Positions 6,317-6,334 of a stretch of DNA of 6,334 nucleotides are shown here, one piece after another. The stretch covers positions 1-6,334 of the forward strand of contig JBOHRF010000301.1 of NCBI GenBank assembly GCA_050732575.1, written 5' to 3'. The notes beneath the pieces were generated by a model. It did not search any database, was not told where the DNA came from, and saw nothing but the letters and a program-made list of their open reading frames with translations. The DNA is from JBBDWZ01 sp050732575 (GTDB taxonomy: Bacteria > Gemmatimonadota > Gemmatimonadetes > Longimicrobiales > RSA9). The position numbers were made by a program, and so were the translations under genes. The stretch's first letter is position 1. The number at the start of each line of letters is the position of its first letter.

Positions 6317-6334
6317 ACCCAAAGGGGGAGCATG
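6314..6334 (+). promoter_or_regulatory. Edge of a possible divergent neighbour: -35-like box, or gene start
   Basis: Two readings exclude each other. TTGACC at 6314-6319 could be a -35 box whose -10 lies past the window end. Alternatively the ATG at 6332-6334, preceded by GGGGGAG at 6324-6330, could start a gene; the purine run is only 1 nt from the ATG, so spacing is poor. The window ends before either can be decided. Confidence 0.25.

Overview
This window holds two large, convergently oriented genes for secreted peptidases, a compact palindromic spacer between their 3' ends, and short regulatory stretches at both edges. GC content is high. The two proteins belong to the pairing of S9-family and tricorn-like (S41-type) peptidases with Gly/Gly-Arg low-complexity loops that is common in Gemmatimonadota and Acidobacteriota. 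I favour Gemmatimonadota, but this is inferred from protein style only; no rRNA or marker gene is present.

Layout. Positions 1-156 are the leader of gene 1, with a strong operator-like palindrome at 51-71. Gene 1 (157-2667, +) encodes an 836-residue S9 peptidase with a DPP-IV-type propeller and a complete Ser/Asp/His triad. Positions 2668-2819 are almost entirely a 148-bp imperfect palindrome with 36-bp arms, an inner hairpin, and a 7-bp tandem repeat that runs into the stop codon of gene 2. Gene 2 (2820-6155, -) encodes an 1111-residue tricorn protease homologue with propellers, PDZ domain and catalytic tetrad. Positions 6156-6334 hold the gene 2 promoter and, at the right edge, a hairpin overlapping a -35-like hexamer that probably belongs to a divergent neighbour outside the window.

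Both proteins carry Sec-type signal peptides, so they probably work outside the cytoplasm, most likely in the periplasm. In archaea, tricorn releases short peptides that partner exopeptidases finish. A secreted tricorn homologue beside a secreted S9 exopeptidase-like enzyme suggests cooperative breakdown of peptides for nutrition, but the genes are convergent and so not one operon.

The best candidate for something undescribed is the intergenic palindrome. I see no CRISPR array, transposase, tRNA or rRNA, and no evidence for a new multi-gene system here.
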